A stretch of 64,000 bases of DNA, from NCBI RefSeq assembly GCF_003702705.1, contig NZ_QZMN01000006.1:184667-248666 (forward strand), read 5' to 3'. Below are positions 9,114 through 17,614 of the stretch, in pieces (within the stretch, counting starts at the first letter, position 1; every line of letters starts with the position of its first letter). The notes under the pieces are model-generated. The model did no database searches. It was given only the letters and a program-made list of their open reading frames with translations, and had not been told where the DNA came from. Both the position numbers and the translations under genes were made by a program. The stretch is from Ornithinimicrobium cerasi. GTDB lineage: Bacteria; Actinomycetota; Actinomycetes; Actinomycetales; Dermatophilaceae.

Positions 9114-9536
9114 ATGCCGTGGAACCCGCCGCCCACCGACGTCCCGCCCCACGACGCCCGCCTCGACCCCTTCCGCGACCGGGCCGGGGTGCTGCTCACC
9201 AGCGACGCCGTCGAGGTCGGCCGGGTGTTCGTGGCGGCCGAGACGTGGTGGACCCGGAAGGCCGGGCACCTGTGGTGGAGCCGGTGGTCGGCGCCGACCG
9301 AGATCGTGCACGGCCACCTCGTCCTGGCCGACGGCGCCGGTCCCGCCACCGCCACCGACTGGCTGTCCAGGGGGGATGAGCTGACGGAGGACCTGCGCGA
9401 GTGGGCGTCCGGCTCCTTCACCTACGCCGGCACGGCATACCGCGTGGTGTGGCTGGACGAGGATGAGTCCGCACGCGTGCGGGAGGACATTCTCGAGGGC
9501 ACGCCGGACGGCCCCGACCGGGACAGGGCAGGATGA
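9114..9536 (+). CDS. Conserved hypothetical protein
   Basis: 140 aa, soluble, with no signal peptide or membrane segment and rich in Trp (WWTRKAGHLWWSRW near residues 43-56). I do not recognise the family. The ATG at 9114 immediately follows a 15-bp repeat array and lacks a clear ribosome binding site. Codon use matches its neighbours. It ends 35 bp before the PspC-domain gene and could be co-transcribed with it. Confidence 0.65.
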   Translation: MPWNPPPTDVPPHDARLDPFRDRAGVLLTSDAVEVGRVFVAAETWWTRKAGHLWWSRWSAPTEIVHGHLVLADGAGPATATDWLSRGDELTEDLREWASGSFTYAGTAYRVVWLDEDESARVREDILEGTPDGPDRDRAG

Positions 9537-9571
9537 GAGGGACGGGAACAGCACCGACGAAGGGAGCCGTC

Positions 9572-9754
9572 ATGTCCAACGTCCTGGTCCGACCGCGCAG
9601 GGGCAAGATCATCGCGGGGGTCTGCGCCGCCCTGGCCGAGCGCTTCGGGCTGCCGGCGTTCCTGGTCCGCGTCGGCTTCGTGATCTTCGGGGTGACGGGC
9701 ATCGGGGAGATCGTCTACCTCATCCTGTGGGTGATGATCCCCAAGGAACGCTGA
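9572..9754 (+). CDS. PspC-domain small membrane protein
   Basis: 60 aa, essentially a single PspC domain. It has a basic N-terminus (LVRPRRGKIIAGVCAAL), an amphipathic helix and one membrane segment (about 33-55) ending in a charged tail. PspC proteins sense or respond to envelope stress; stand-alone short versions are common in actinobacteria. The ATG at 9572 has AGGGAG upstream. Confidence 0.85.
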   Translation: MSNVLVRPRRGKIIAGVCAALAERFGLPAFLVRVGFVIFGVTGIGEIVYLILWVMIPKER

Positions 9755-9775
9755 GGCGCCCAGGGTCACGCGCCA

Positions 9776-9981
9776 CGTCAGCCAGTCAGGTCACCAGCCG
9801 CGTCAGCCAGCCAGGTCACCAGCGACATCAGCTTGACGTCCGCGTCCGCGGCGGTTGGTGGCCCCCAGAGGGGCCATGAGTCGCCGCAGTACGGAGTCGC
9901 CGCAGTACGGAGCCGGCTCCAGGCGGGAGGCTTCAGGCGGGGAGGAGGACGTGGCCGTCAGGCGGGGAGGAGGACGTGGCC
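9776..9981. repeat. Three pairs of direct repeats downstream of crtB
   Basis: The 227-bp gap between two convergent genes holds three separate duplications. A 22-bp unit is present at 9776-9797 and 9801-9822 (one mismatch). A perfect 16-bp tandem AGTCGCCGCAGTACGG is present at 9879-9894 and 9895-9910. A 24-bp unit beginning TCAGGCGGGGAGG is present at 9933-9956 and 9958-9981. No gene is visible. Slippage-type duplications in a spacer are the simplest reading. Confidence 0.8.
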
Positions 9982-9982
9982 A

Positions 9983-10891
9983 TCAGGCCGGCAGGCGGCG
10001 GAGGGGACCGCGGGTGAGGACGTCGGCGAGGATCGCCACCTTGGTGCCCCGGCCGACACGTCGCCGCTGGGAGAACACGTCGTAGTCGGCGTCCTCGATG
10101 CGGCGCAGGATGAGGGCGTACATGCGCAGGGCGGTCGCCACGCAGCGGGCGCTGGGCGGGGGCAGCATGGCCACCCCGCGGGACGCCTCGCGGTAGAGCT
10201 CCCGGTTGCGCTCGATCTGCTCGGCCATCATCGCCCGCCACTGCGGCGTCACCCGGCGCTCCCACGGGTCGGCGCCGTGCCGGGCGAGGTCGTCCTGGGG
10301 GAGGTAGACGCGGCCGCGGTCGAGATCCTCCCCGACGTCGCGCAGGAAGTTGGTCAGCTGGAAGGCCAGCCCGAGGGACCGCGCCGGGCCCCTCGCCTCG
10401 GGCGTCAGCGGCTCGAGGACCGGCAGCATCATCTCGCCGATGACCGCGGCCGAGCCCTCCATGTAGCCGTCGCGCAGCTCCTCCCAGGACGCCCAGGTCT
10501 CCCGGTCCAGGTCGAGCTCCATCGCCCGGAAGAACCGGTCGAAGCACTCCCGGTCCGTCCCCCGCCGGCGCAGGCTGTCGGCCACCGCGGCCATCACCGG
10601 CTCGTCGCTGCCGCCCTGGTCGAGGGCGGTCGTGAACAGCTCCTCGAACAGCCGCAGCCGCACCCGCGGGTCGGGGTGGTCGGGCACCGAGAGGTCGACC
10701 TTGTCGGGCTCGTCCACGATGTCGTCGGCCAGGCGGCACAGGGCGTAGACGGCGTAGACGTCGACCCGCTGCGCGGGCGGCAGGAGGCGGGCGCCCCAGT
10801 AGTAGGTGGTGCCGTGGCGGCGGGTGAGCTCGGCGCACCGCTGGTAGCCCTGCTCGAGCAGCTGGTCGCGCGCGCCGTCCACAAGGGTCAT
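9983..10891 (-). CDS. crtB: Phytoene synthase
   Basis: 302 aa. It joins two geranylgeranyl diphosphates into phytoene, the first committed carotenoid step. Both Asp-rich motifs are present: DDIVDE at residues 56-61 and DVGEDLD at 185-191, the latter within the family hallmark that continues RGRVYLP. The ATG at 10891 overlaps the crtI stop (ATGA), placing it last in the idi-crtE / crtI / crtB operon. A squalene-synthase-like relative is unlikely given the CrtI partner. Confidence 0.95.
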   Translation of the reverse strand: MTLVDGARDQLLEQGYQRCAELTRRHGTTYYWGARLLPPAQRVDVYAVYALCRLADDIVDEPDKVDLSVPDHPDPRVRLRLFEELFTTALDQGGSDEPVMAAVADSLRRRGTDRECFDRFFRAMELDLDRETWASWEELRDGYMEGSAAVIGEMMLPVLEPLTPEARGPARSLGLAFQLTNFLRDVGEDLDRGRVYLPQDDLARHGADPWERRVTPQWRAMMAEQIERNRELYREASRGVAMLPPPSARCVATALRMYALILRRIEDADYDVFSQRRRVGRGTKVAILADVLTRGPLRRLPA

Positions 10892-12366
10892 CCCACCATC
10901 TCCCGCACGCGCAGCGCGGCAAGACGCCCCGAGGGCAGCACCATCGGCACCCCGACGCCCGGGACGGTGCCCGACCCGGCGAACACCAGACCGGGGACCC
11001 GCCGGTCCACGTTGGGCGCCCGGAACGGACCGGTCTGGGGGAAGGTGTGTGCCAGAGCGAAGGGCGTGCCCGCCGCCATCCCCTGCCGCTGCCAGTCCAG
11101 CGGGGTCACCAGCTGCTCGGTGACGACGTCGGTCGGGTAGCCCGACTCCTCGAGGAAGCCCAGCAGCCGCTCGCGCATCGGCTCCCGCTCGCGCTCCCAG
11201 TCGATCCGGCCGACCTCGAGGTTGGGCACCGGCTCCAGCACGTAGAGCGTGCTGCAGCCCTCCGGCGCCGCCTCCTCGTCGTCGAGGGAGTGCACCGTCA
11301 CCAGTCGCGACGGGTCGCCCATGAGGGTGCCGCGCTTGAGGAGGTCCTGGAAGGCCCCGGACCACTCGTGCCCGAAGTGGATGTTGTGGTGCGCCTTGCC
11401 CTCGGGCACCCCCCGGACGCCGACGTGCCAGACCACGGCCGACGGGGAGTAGTTGCCGCCGAGCAGCCCGCCGACCGCACGGGGCGGACGCACGTCCGGC
11501 AGCAGGTACTTGTACGCCGTCGGCAGGTCGAGGGTGCACACCACCGCGTCGGCGGCGATCCGCTCGCCGTCGTCGGTGACCACCCCGCGCACCCGGCCCG
11601 AGGGGTCGCGCAGCAGCTCGGCGACCGACGTGCCGTAGCGCAGCTGCGCCCCGGCGTCCTCGGCCGCGCCGGCCAGCGCCTCCGGCACCGCCCGCATCCC
11701 GCCCTTGGGGAAGAACACGCCCTCGATGGAGTCCATGTAGGTGATCACGGCGTAGATCGACAGCGCGTCGTCCGGCGCCAGACCGGCATACATCGCCTGG
11801 AAGGAGAAGAGCCGGTGCAGGCGCTCGTCCTGGAAACGGCGCCGGATCATCGGGCCGAGCCGCCCGAACCCGCCCAGCGCGAACAGCTGCGCGGCGGCGC
11901 GCGGCCGGGCGAGCAGGTCGGTGGGCCGGTCGAAGTTGCGGTCGATGAAGTTGGGCATCTCCGCGATGTAGAGCTTGCGCAGCCAGGCCACGAACTCGTC
12001 GAAGGCGGCGGCGTCGACGCTGCCGCACTCCCGGTGGATCTCGGCGCGCATCGCCTCGTGCCCGTGCCGCACCTCCAGCTGCGAGCCGTCGGCGAAGAAC
12101 CCGCGGTAGGCGGGATCCAGCAGCTGCAGGTCGAGGCGCTCGGCCAGGCTCGACCCGGCCGCGCGCAGCGGCCGGTCGATGAGGTCCGGCATCGTCAGCA
12201 CGGTCGGGCCGGTGTCGAAGATGAACCCGTCCTGGTGCAGCTGGCCGGCGCGGCCGCCGGGGACGCTCTCGCGCTCCACGACGGTCACCCGGTGCCCGTC
12301 GCCGACGAGGTGGCACGCGGCGGCGAGGCCGGCCAGCCCCGCGCCGAGGACGACGACGTGGCTCAT
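10888..12366 (-). CDS. crtI: Phytoene desaturase
   Basis: 492 aa, normal length. It converts phytoene to lycopene (or a related polyene) at the membrane using FAD. The N-terminal dinucleotide motif VVVLGAGLAGLAAACHL lies at residues 4-20 and the C-terminal FAD segment ends in GVPMVLPSGRLAA. The ATG at 12366 overlaps the stop of the Idi-CrtE gene, and the stop overlaps the crtB start, so all three are translationally coupled. The number of desaturation steps cannot be read from sequence. Confidence 0.95.
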   Translation of the reverse strand: MSHVVVLGAGLAGLAAACHLVGDGHRVTVVERESVPGGRAGQLHQDGFIFDTGPTVLTMPDLIDRPLRAAGSSLAERLDLQLLDPAYRGFFADGSQLEVRHGHEAMRAEIHRECGSVDAAAFDEFVAWLRKLYIAEMPNFIDRNFDRPTDLLARPRAAAQLFALGGFGRLGPMIRRRFQDERLHRLFSFQAMYAGLAPDDALSIYAVITYMDSIEGVFFPKGGMRAVPEALAGAAEDAGAQLRYGTSVAELLRDPSGRVRGVVTDDGERIAADAVVCTLDLPTAYKYLLPDVRPPRAVGGLLGGNYSPSAVVWHVGVRGVPEGKAHHNIHFGHEWSGAFQDLLKRGTLMGDPSRLVTVHSLDDEEAAPEGCSTLYVLEPVPNLEVGRIDWEREREPMRERLLGFLEESGYPTDVVTEQLVTPLDWQRQGMAAGTPFALAHTFPQTGPFRAPNVDRRVPGLVFAGSGTVPGVGVPMVLPSGRLAALRVREMVG

Positions 12367-14027
12367 GCGTCGCGCCAGGCGATGGTGCGCGCGGTCGCGC
12401 GCAGCCCCTCGACGCCGTCCGCGGTCAGCGGTGCGTCGAGCAGCACGGCGTCGGCGGCCTCGAGCTCGGCGGCGATCCGCCGCTCCAGCTCGAGGCGCAC
12501 CCCGGCCTCGTCGAGGGCCCGCTGCAGGAGGGGTATGTCGTCCGCGCGCGCCTCGGGCGTGCCGACGCGCTGCATCGCGGCCTGGGCCTCCCCCGTGAGC
12601 CGCGCGGTGCCGAGGACCCAGATGAGCGTGGTCTTGCCCTCGCGGAGGTCGTCGCCTGAGGGCTTGCCGGTGAGCGTGTGGTCACCCCACACGCCCAGGA
12701 CGTCGTCCCGCCAGGCGAAGGCCCGGCCGAGGTGGCGGCCGTAGCGGGCCAGGGCGTCACGCTGCTCGAGGGTGGCGTTGGCGGCGAGCGCGCCGAGCTG
12801 GAGGGGGCGCTCGATCGTGTAGGCCCCCGACTTCAGGGCGGCGACGGCCTCGGCGTGCTCGAGGTCGGTGCGTCCGGCGGCGGCACCGGTGAGGTCGGCA
12901 CGCTGGCCGATGATGAGCTCGAGGTTGAGCTCGTACCAGAAGTCGCGCATCTCCGAGGGCAGGGTGTGGACCATCCGGTCGGCCTCACAGTGGGCCAGGT
13001 CGCCGAGCAGGATCGCGATGTTCTCGCCGAACCGGGCCGAGAGGCCGTGCGCGTCGGCGGCCAGGTGGCGCCGGGTCGCGACGACGTGCGCGGAGGGCCG
13101 GCCGCGACGCTCGTCCGACTGGTCCATGACGTCGTCGTGGATCAGCGCGAAGAGGTGCAGGGTCTCCAGGGCCGCGGCGGCCCGGACCACCATGTCGTGG
13201 CCGCGGGTGCCGACCCGGCCGCCCGAGGCGATGAAGCCCCAGTGGCACATCTGCGGGCGGATCCGCTTCCCGCCGCCGACCAGCAGGCTGTGCAGCCAGG
13301 TCGGCAGGTCGCCGGGGTCGTCGCCGAGCACGTCCGGCGGCCCGGCCGGGGCGAGGGTGTTCCACACGTGGTCGATCCAGGCGTTCTCGTGGCGCAGGAC
13401 CTCGTCCACGCGGAGCAGCGTGTGCTCGACCCCGGTGCGGGAGGGGGGCGCTGCGGGGGCGGAGGACGGCGCGGACGTGAGGGGCAGGCGTGAGCGCTCG
13501 GCCTCCAGCAGCGGGACCTGCATCGCCGACCAGGGGCTGTAGACGTCGGGGGTGGCGCGCACGGCGGACACGAGGTCGGGCCAGGCGACCCAGGTGTGCT
13601 GGCTGACCTCGTCGGGGTCGCGGCGCACCTCGCCGTCGATCCGGGCGACGAACACGGGGCAGATCTCGTTCTCCACGACGCCGCTGGCGTCGACGGCCCG
13701 GTAGCGGAAGTCGGGCAGGACCAGCTGCAGGTCGTCCACGGCCAGGCCCAGCTCCTCGGAGACCCGCCGGCGCACGGCGTCCTCCAGCGGCTCGTCGGGG
13801 CGGGGGTGCCCGCAGCAGGCGTTGGTCCACACGCCCGGCCAGGTGAGCTTGGACAGCGCCCGCCGGGTGATGAGGACGCGGCCCCGCTCGTCGAAGACGT
13901 AGAGGGAGAACGCCTGGTGCAGGGGGGTGTCGGGACCGTGCACCTCGAGGCGCGGGGCGCTCCCCCGAGGCGTGCCGTCATCGTCGAGGAGGATCACCCG
14001 ATCCGTCTCGGTCTGTGTCACGCTCAT
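12363..14027 (-). CDS. Idi-CrtE fusion: IPP isomerase fused to geranylgeranyl diphosphate synthase
   Basis: 554 aa in one uninterrupted frame. Residues 1 to about 178 are type I isopentenyl-diphosphate isomerase, with the catalytic Cys in TNACCGHP (C71/C72) and acidic residues in VVENEICP (E119/E121). A Ser/Pro/Ala linker spans about 184-198. Residues about 200-554 are a trans-prenyltransferase with both Asp-rich motifs, DDVMD at 298-302 and DDVLG at 441-445. The enzyme would isomerise IPP to DMAPP and extend it to GGPP for CrtB. The two functions are normally separate genes. No internal stop is seen between the domains, but an internal translation start cannot be excluded. It is first in the operon with crtI and crtB. 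Confidence 0.9.
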   Translation of the reverse strand: MSVTQTETDRVILLDDDGTPRGSAPRLEVHGPDTPLHQAFSLYVFDERGRVLITRRALSKLTWPGVWTNACCGHPRPDEPLEDAVRRRVSEELGLAVDDLQLVLPDFRYRAVDASGVVENEICPVFVARIDGEVRRDPDEVSQHTWVAWPDLVSAVRATPDVYSPWSAMQVPLLEAERSRLPLTSAPSSAPAAPPSRTGVEHTLLRVDEVLRHENAWIDHVWNTLAPAGPPDVLGDDPGDLPTWLHSLLVGGGKRIRPQMCHWGFIASGGRVGTRGHDMVVRAAAALETLHLFALIHDDVMDQSDERRGRPSAHVVATRRHLAADAHGLSARFGENIAILLGDLAHCEADRMVHTLPSEMRDFWYELNLELIIGQRADLTGAAAGRTDLEHAEAVAALKSGAYTIERPLQLGALAANATLEQRDALARYGRHLGRAFAWRDDVLGVWGDHTLTGKPSGDDLREGKTTLIWVLGTARLTGEAQAAMQRVGTPEARADDIPLLQRALDEAGVRLELERRIAAELEAADAVLLDAPLTADGVEGLRATARTIAWRDA

Positions 14028-14054
14028 CCCGCCGCCCTCACTCGCACTGCCGCG

Positions 14055-14097
14055 CTGTCCAAAGTTTGTCCACAGTCTGTGCAGACCTTGTGGACAG
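14055..14097. promoter_or_regulatory. Nested palindrome with DnaA-box-like arms upstream of idi-crtE
   Basis: Outer arms TGTCCACA (14067-14074) and TGTGGACA (14089-14096) are exact inverted repeats and enclose an inner exact palindrome, GTCTG-TG-CAGAC (14075-14086). The left arm extends to TTGTCCACA, the actinobacterial DnaA-box consensus. A further partial half-site CTGTCCAAA lies at 14055-14063. A possible -10 TACACT on the minus strand lies at 14095-14100. The site lies in the 104-bp space before the carotenoid operon, so it is an operator candidate for crt control; DnaA binding is the alternative. Confidence 0.6.
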
Positions 14098-14131
14098 TGT
14101 AGCCGTCTGCCTGTCCCGCGTATTCCCCTCA

Positions 14132-15388
14132 TCATGCCCGCAGCCCCAACATCAGCTCCGCTCCCTCGCGCGGCGGGTCGTGCCTCGCCAGGGCGGCGGC
14201 GAGCCGCCGGGCCCCCTCCCGGTAGGCCGGGTCGCCCAGCACGGCGTCCAGCGCGCGGCGCAGCGCACGACCGTCCCGGCCCGGCGCCGGGACGTGCAGC
14301 CCGGCCCCGGCCCACTCGACCCGCCTGCCGATGTCGGCCTTCTCCTCGGTCCGGCCCACCTGGACGACCGGCACCCCGTGGGCGAGCGCGAGGAGGACCC
14401 CGGTCCAGCCGCCGTTGGTCACGAAGGCCCCGGCGTGGGGGAGGACGCGGCCGTACGGCACGAAGCTCTCGACGGCGACGGAGCCACCGCCGGCACCGAG
14501 GTCCGGTGCCGACGCGGTGAGCGACGCCGGGTCCGCCGCCCCCGTCGTGAGCACCCCGGCGCGCCCGCTCTCCAGGAGCAGGTGCAGCGCCGGTCGCAGG
14601 ACCTCGGCGGAGTCGTCCCGGAGGGTGCCCTGGGTGACGAGCACCACCTGCCCCGGGTGCTGCTCCACGACGCGCTCCCACCAGGACGGTGCGGCCCAGC
14701 CGGGGGGCTCGGGCGGGCGCAGCGCGCCGACGAAGCGGACGTGCTCCGGCAGCCGCTCCCGGGGGTACTCGAGCTCGGGAACCCCGCAGTGCAGGTGCAG
14801 GTGGGGGGAGAGGCAGGCCTCGAGCACCGGCACGTCCCGGGCTGGCAGGCCGAGCGAGGCGCGCAGCTCGGCATACCTGCGCTGCGGGGCAGCCATGACC
14901 ACGTGCCTGCTCGCCGCCTGCACGACGACGTTGCGCCATACCCAGGGGGCGGGCGTCCGGTAGGGGAGACCGGCCCCGAACGGCGGCGTGCGCCGGTCGG
15001 GGAAGTGCAGGGGGCCGTCGCCGAAGCTCACCCACGGCAGGCCGACCTGCTCGGCGGCGAGGGCGGCGGCATACCCGAGGGAGTCGGTGAGCACGAGGTC
15101 GGGGGTGAGCCGCTCCAGCACCTTGCGCACGGCGCCCACCCGGGTGCGCGCGTCGTCGACGAGCCAGCTGTAGCGGCGCCCCACCTCGGCCACCCGCCCG
15201 CCGCCGCCCGGCCCGAAGTCCGGGGCGGGGCCGGTGTCCCAGGCCCCCACCCCCTCCGGCACGACGTCGAGCAGGGGGGTGGCGACGGCCTGGTGCACCT
15301 CGACGCTGCGGGCGGCGAGCCCGGCGAGGAACGGCGTGGCGTTGACGGTGTGGGCGTAGATCGGGCTGCCGGCGGCGACGACCCTCAC
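14132..15388 (-). CDS. UGT-type glycosyltransferase, possible carotenoid glycosyltransferase
   Basis: 418 aa, GT1 family (MGT/CrtX type). The C-terminal donor-binding half carries VTQGTL, then SFVPYGRVLPHAGAFVTNGG and GVPVVQVGRTEEKAD, the UDP-sugar signature. The N-terminal half begins with the usual beta-strand and acceptor domain. The GTG start overlaps the stop of the second glycosyltransferase gene (GTGA). CrtX enzymes of this family glucosylate zeaxanthin, so with the P450 nearby a glycosylated hydroxycarotenoid is a reasonable inference. Macrolide-type acceptors remain possible. Confidence 0.8.
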   Translation of the reverse strand: MRVVAAGSPIYAHTVNATPFLAGLAARSVEVHQAVATPLLDVVPEGVGAWDTGPAPDFGPGGGGRVAEVGRRYSWLVDDARTRVGAVRKVLERLTPDLVLTDSLGYAAALAAEQVGLPWVSFGDGPLHFPDRRTPPFGAGLPYRTPAPWVWRNVVVQAASRHVVMAAPQRRYAELRASLGLPARDVPVLEACLSPHLHLHCGVPELEYPRERLPEHVRFVGALRPPEPPGWAAPSWWERVVEQHPGQVVLVTQGTLRDDSAEVLRPALHLLLESGRAGVLTTGAADPASLTASAPDLGAGGGSVAVESFVPYGRVLPHAGAFVTNGGWTGVLLALAHGVPVVQVGRTEEKADIGRRVEWAGAGLHVPAPGRDGRALRRALDAVLGDPAYREGARRLAAALARHDPPREGAELMLGLRA

Positions 15389-16623
15389 TGCGCCATCGCG
15401 TCCACGAGCCGCGCCGCGGTCCCGAGCCCGTCCTCCCCGGAGAGCCGGGAGGCCGCCGACCGGACCTGAGGGGCGCCCTGCCCCAGCTCCAGCGCCGTGC
15501 GCACCCGCGCCACCAGCCGCGCGCGGGTCGCGAGGGGACGGGGCAGCGGCGGGGGACCCAGACCGGCCCGGTGCACCGCCCGCGCGTAGTGCGGCTGGTC
15601 GCCCAGGTGGGGCACCACCACCTGCGGGAGCCCGGCGGCGGTGACGGCGTGGGTGGTGCCGGAGCCGCCGTGGTGCACGACGGCGGCGAGCCTCGGCAGC
15701 AGGGCGCGGTGGTCGACCTCACCGACGACCAGACCCCCCGGGAAGGCACGGGTCGAGGCGCCCCGGACCTGCACCACCGCGGGGCTGCCGACCGAGCGCG
15801 CGACGTCGCCCAGCCGCTCGAGCGTGCGCCGGGTCGAGGAGCCCGGCATGCTGCCGAACGCCATGAGGACCGCGCCCGGGTGTCGGTCCAGCCAGCGGTC
15901 GACCTCCCGGGGGAGGGTGCGGACCGGGGAGGGGTCCGGCCACCAGCCGGTGCTGACCGCGTGGGGCGCCGGCCGGGGGTCGAGGACCGCGCTGGTGGCG
16001 AGCAGCGGCGGCCCGGCGGGGGGCGCCGTCACGGGGAGGGCGGCCCGGCGGGGTCCGTGGAGCAGGGACGCCAGCGGGGTGGACAGCGCGGTCGTCATCC
16101 GCCACAGCAGCGCCTGCCGGGCGGACTCGAGGGGGTGCGGCAGCCGGTCCCAGGCGCTGGTGGACCAGGTCGCGGTGCCGCCCGGGTGGGGGAGGAGGGG
16201 GGCCAGCAGCACGAGGCGCGCCGGCACCCCGGCGGCGGTGACGACCGGGACCAGGCCGGCCGCGGCCAGCCCGACCAGCACGACGTCGGCGCGGCGCAGG
16301 AGCGGGGCGAGGTGGCCGGCGACCGTGGGCGCGACCACCTCCAGGGCGCGGCGCATCTGCAGCCACATCAGGCCGGGGTTGAGGTGCGCGGCGGCCCGGA
16401 GGAACGCCGACCCTGACCACATCGCCTGTGCGGCAACGGGTCCCACCACGGCAGGACGCAGGCCGGCGGCGCGGACCCGGGCGGCGCCGTCCTCGAGGAC
16501 GGCGACGGTCACGGCATACCCCTCGGCGCGCAGGCGCCAGCCCAGGCGCACGAACGGCTCCACGTCGCCCCGGGTCCCGAGCGCGACGAGCAGCACCGAC
16601 CGCCCCCCGTGCCCACCGTTCAT
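15385..16623 (-). CDS. UGT-type glycosyltransferase (paralogue)
   Basis: 412 aa, GT1 family with the N-terminal motif LLVALGTRGDVEPFVRLG. The C-terminal UDP-sugar region contains LLPRLAAVVHHGGSGTTHAVTAAGLPQVVVPHLGDQ (given here only as the HHGGSGTTH core). It is more canonical than its downstream neighbour, in which this core reads VTNGGWTGV. The ATG at 16623 overlaps the xthA stop (ATGA) and its stop overlaps the next start, giving a tight three-gene run. The two tandem enzymes could add sugars to the two ends of one carotenoid, but the link rests only on location. Confidence 0.82.
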   Translation of the reverse strand: MNGGHGGRSVLLVALGTRGDVEPFVRLGWRLRAEGYAVTVAVLEDGAARVRAAGLRPAVVGPVAAQAMWSGSAFLRAAAHLNPGLMWLQMRRALEVVAPTVAGHLAPLLRRADVVLVGLAAAGLVPVVTAAGVPARLVLLAPLLPHPGGTATWSTSAWDRLPHPLESARQALLWRMTTALSTPLASLLHGPRRAALPVTAPPAGPPLLATSAVLDPRPAPHAVSTGWWPDPSPVRTLPREVDRWLDRHPGAVLMAFGSMPGSSTRRTLERLGDVARSVGSPAVVQVRGASTRAFPGGLVVGEVDHRALLPRLAAVVHHGGSGTTHAVTAAGLPQVVVPHLGDQPHYARAVHRAGLGPPPLPRPLATRARLVARVRTALELGQGAPQVRSAASRLSGEDGLGTAARLVDAMAQ

Positions 16624-17579
16624 GCGCTCACGGTCCCCCGCGCGGCGGGGCGAGTCAAGGCGGGGAGGTCGTAGTCGACGACGACCGGGGCGTGGTCGGA
16701 GAGGCGGACGCCCCGGTGGTCCCGGTCGACGACGGCGGTCAGGGCGGTCCTCGCGAGGCGGGGTGTGGCGAGGTGGTAGTCGATCCGCCAGCCGGCGTCG
16801 CGGTCGTGGGCCCCCGGCAGCCAGCTCCACCAGGAGTACGGCCCCTGCCGGTCGGGGTGCAGAGCCCGGACCACGTCGACGAGCGTGCGCGGGGAGAGCT
16901 GCGCCGCGATCCACGCCTGCTCCTCCGGCAGGAAGCCCTCCGACCTCTGGGCCCGGCGCCCGGCGGCCACGTCGAGGGTGGTGTGCGCGACGTTGAGGTC
17001 ACCCGTGAGGAGGAACTCGCGGCCCCGTGCCGCCGCCGCGCGGCGGGTGCGGGCGAGCTGGCGGGCGAACGCGGCCATGAACCGCATCTTGCGGTCGTGG
17101 CGCGCCCCGCCGTCGGGCTCCTCGCGCATCCGGCCGGGAACCTGCAGGTGCGCGGGCAACCCGCCCTTGGGCAGGTAGAGGCTGGCGACCGTGACGGGCG
17201 CCTCGGCCAGGTCGACCTCGACGTAGCGGCCCTCGGCGGCGTGCCGGGCCAGGCCGCGGGCGAGGGGCACGTCGTCGGGGGCGGGCACGGTGTGCAGGTG
17301 CGTCTCGTCCGGGGCGCGGACGAGCACGTCGGCGTCCCACGTGCGGACCGCGACGGGACGCTCGCGGGTGAGGACGGCGACGCCGTTGCGGCCCGGGACC
17401 TGCCCCGGCTCGTAGACGACGTGGTAGTCGCCGAAAGCACCCTCGGGCAGCGCCGTGAGCGGCGCCCGCACCTCCTGGAGCGTCACCACGTCGCAGCCCC
17501 GGGTCGCGAGCCAGTCGCCGAGACCTCGGCGGTGGCCGGCCCGGACGCCGTTGACGTTGAGGGTGGCGATGCGCAGCAC
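16620..17579 (-). CDS. xthA: Exodeoxyribonuclease III
   Basis: 319 aa, slightly longer than E. coli ExoIII. It cleaves DNA at abasic sites and degrades 3' ends. Family residues are visible: Asn in LNVNGVR (residues 6-12), Glu in TLQEVRAP, Asp/Asn in GDLNVAH, and the C-terminal SDHAPVVVDY with the catalytic His. The start is a GTG at 17579, where the beta-strand VLRIATLNVNG begins; no clear ribosome binding site precedes it. It overlaps the downstream glycosyltransferase gene by four bases. Confidence 0.92.
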   Translation of the reverse strand: MLRIATLNVNGVRAGHRRGLGDWLATRGCDVVTLQEVRAPLTALPEGAFGDYHVVYEPGQVPGRNGVAVLTRERPVAVRTWDADVLVRAPDETHLHTVPAPDDVPLARGLARHAAEGRYVEVDLAEAPVTVASLYLPKGGLPAHLQVPGRMREEPDGGARHDRKMRFMAAFARQLARTRRAAAARGREFLLTGDLNVAHTTLDVAAGRRAQRSEGFLPEEQAWIAAQLSPRTLVDVVRALHPDRQGPYSWWSWLPGAHDRDAGWRIDYHLATPRLARTALTAVVDRDHRGVRLSDHAPVVVDYDLPALTRPAARGTVSA

Positions 17580-17614
17580 CGCTCGAGGGTATGTCGCGCG
17601 CGGCACCCCTCCCG

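Noticed and set aside
9776-9981. CRISPR array
   Set aside because: Repeats are pairs of unrelated units, not a regular repeat-spacer series, and no cas gene is in the window.
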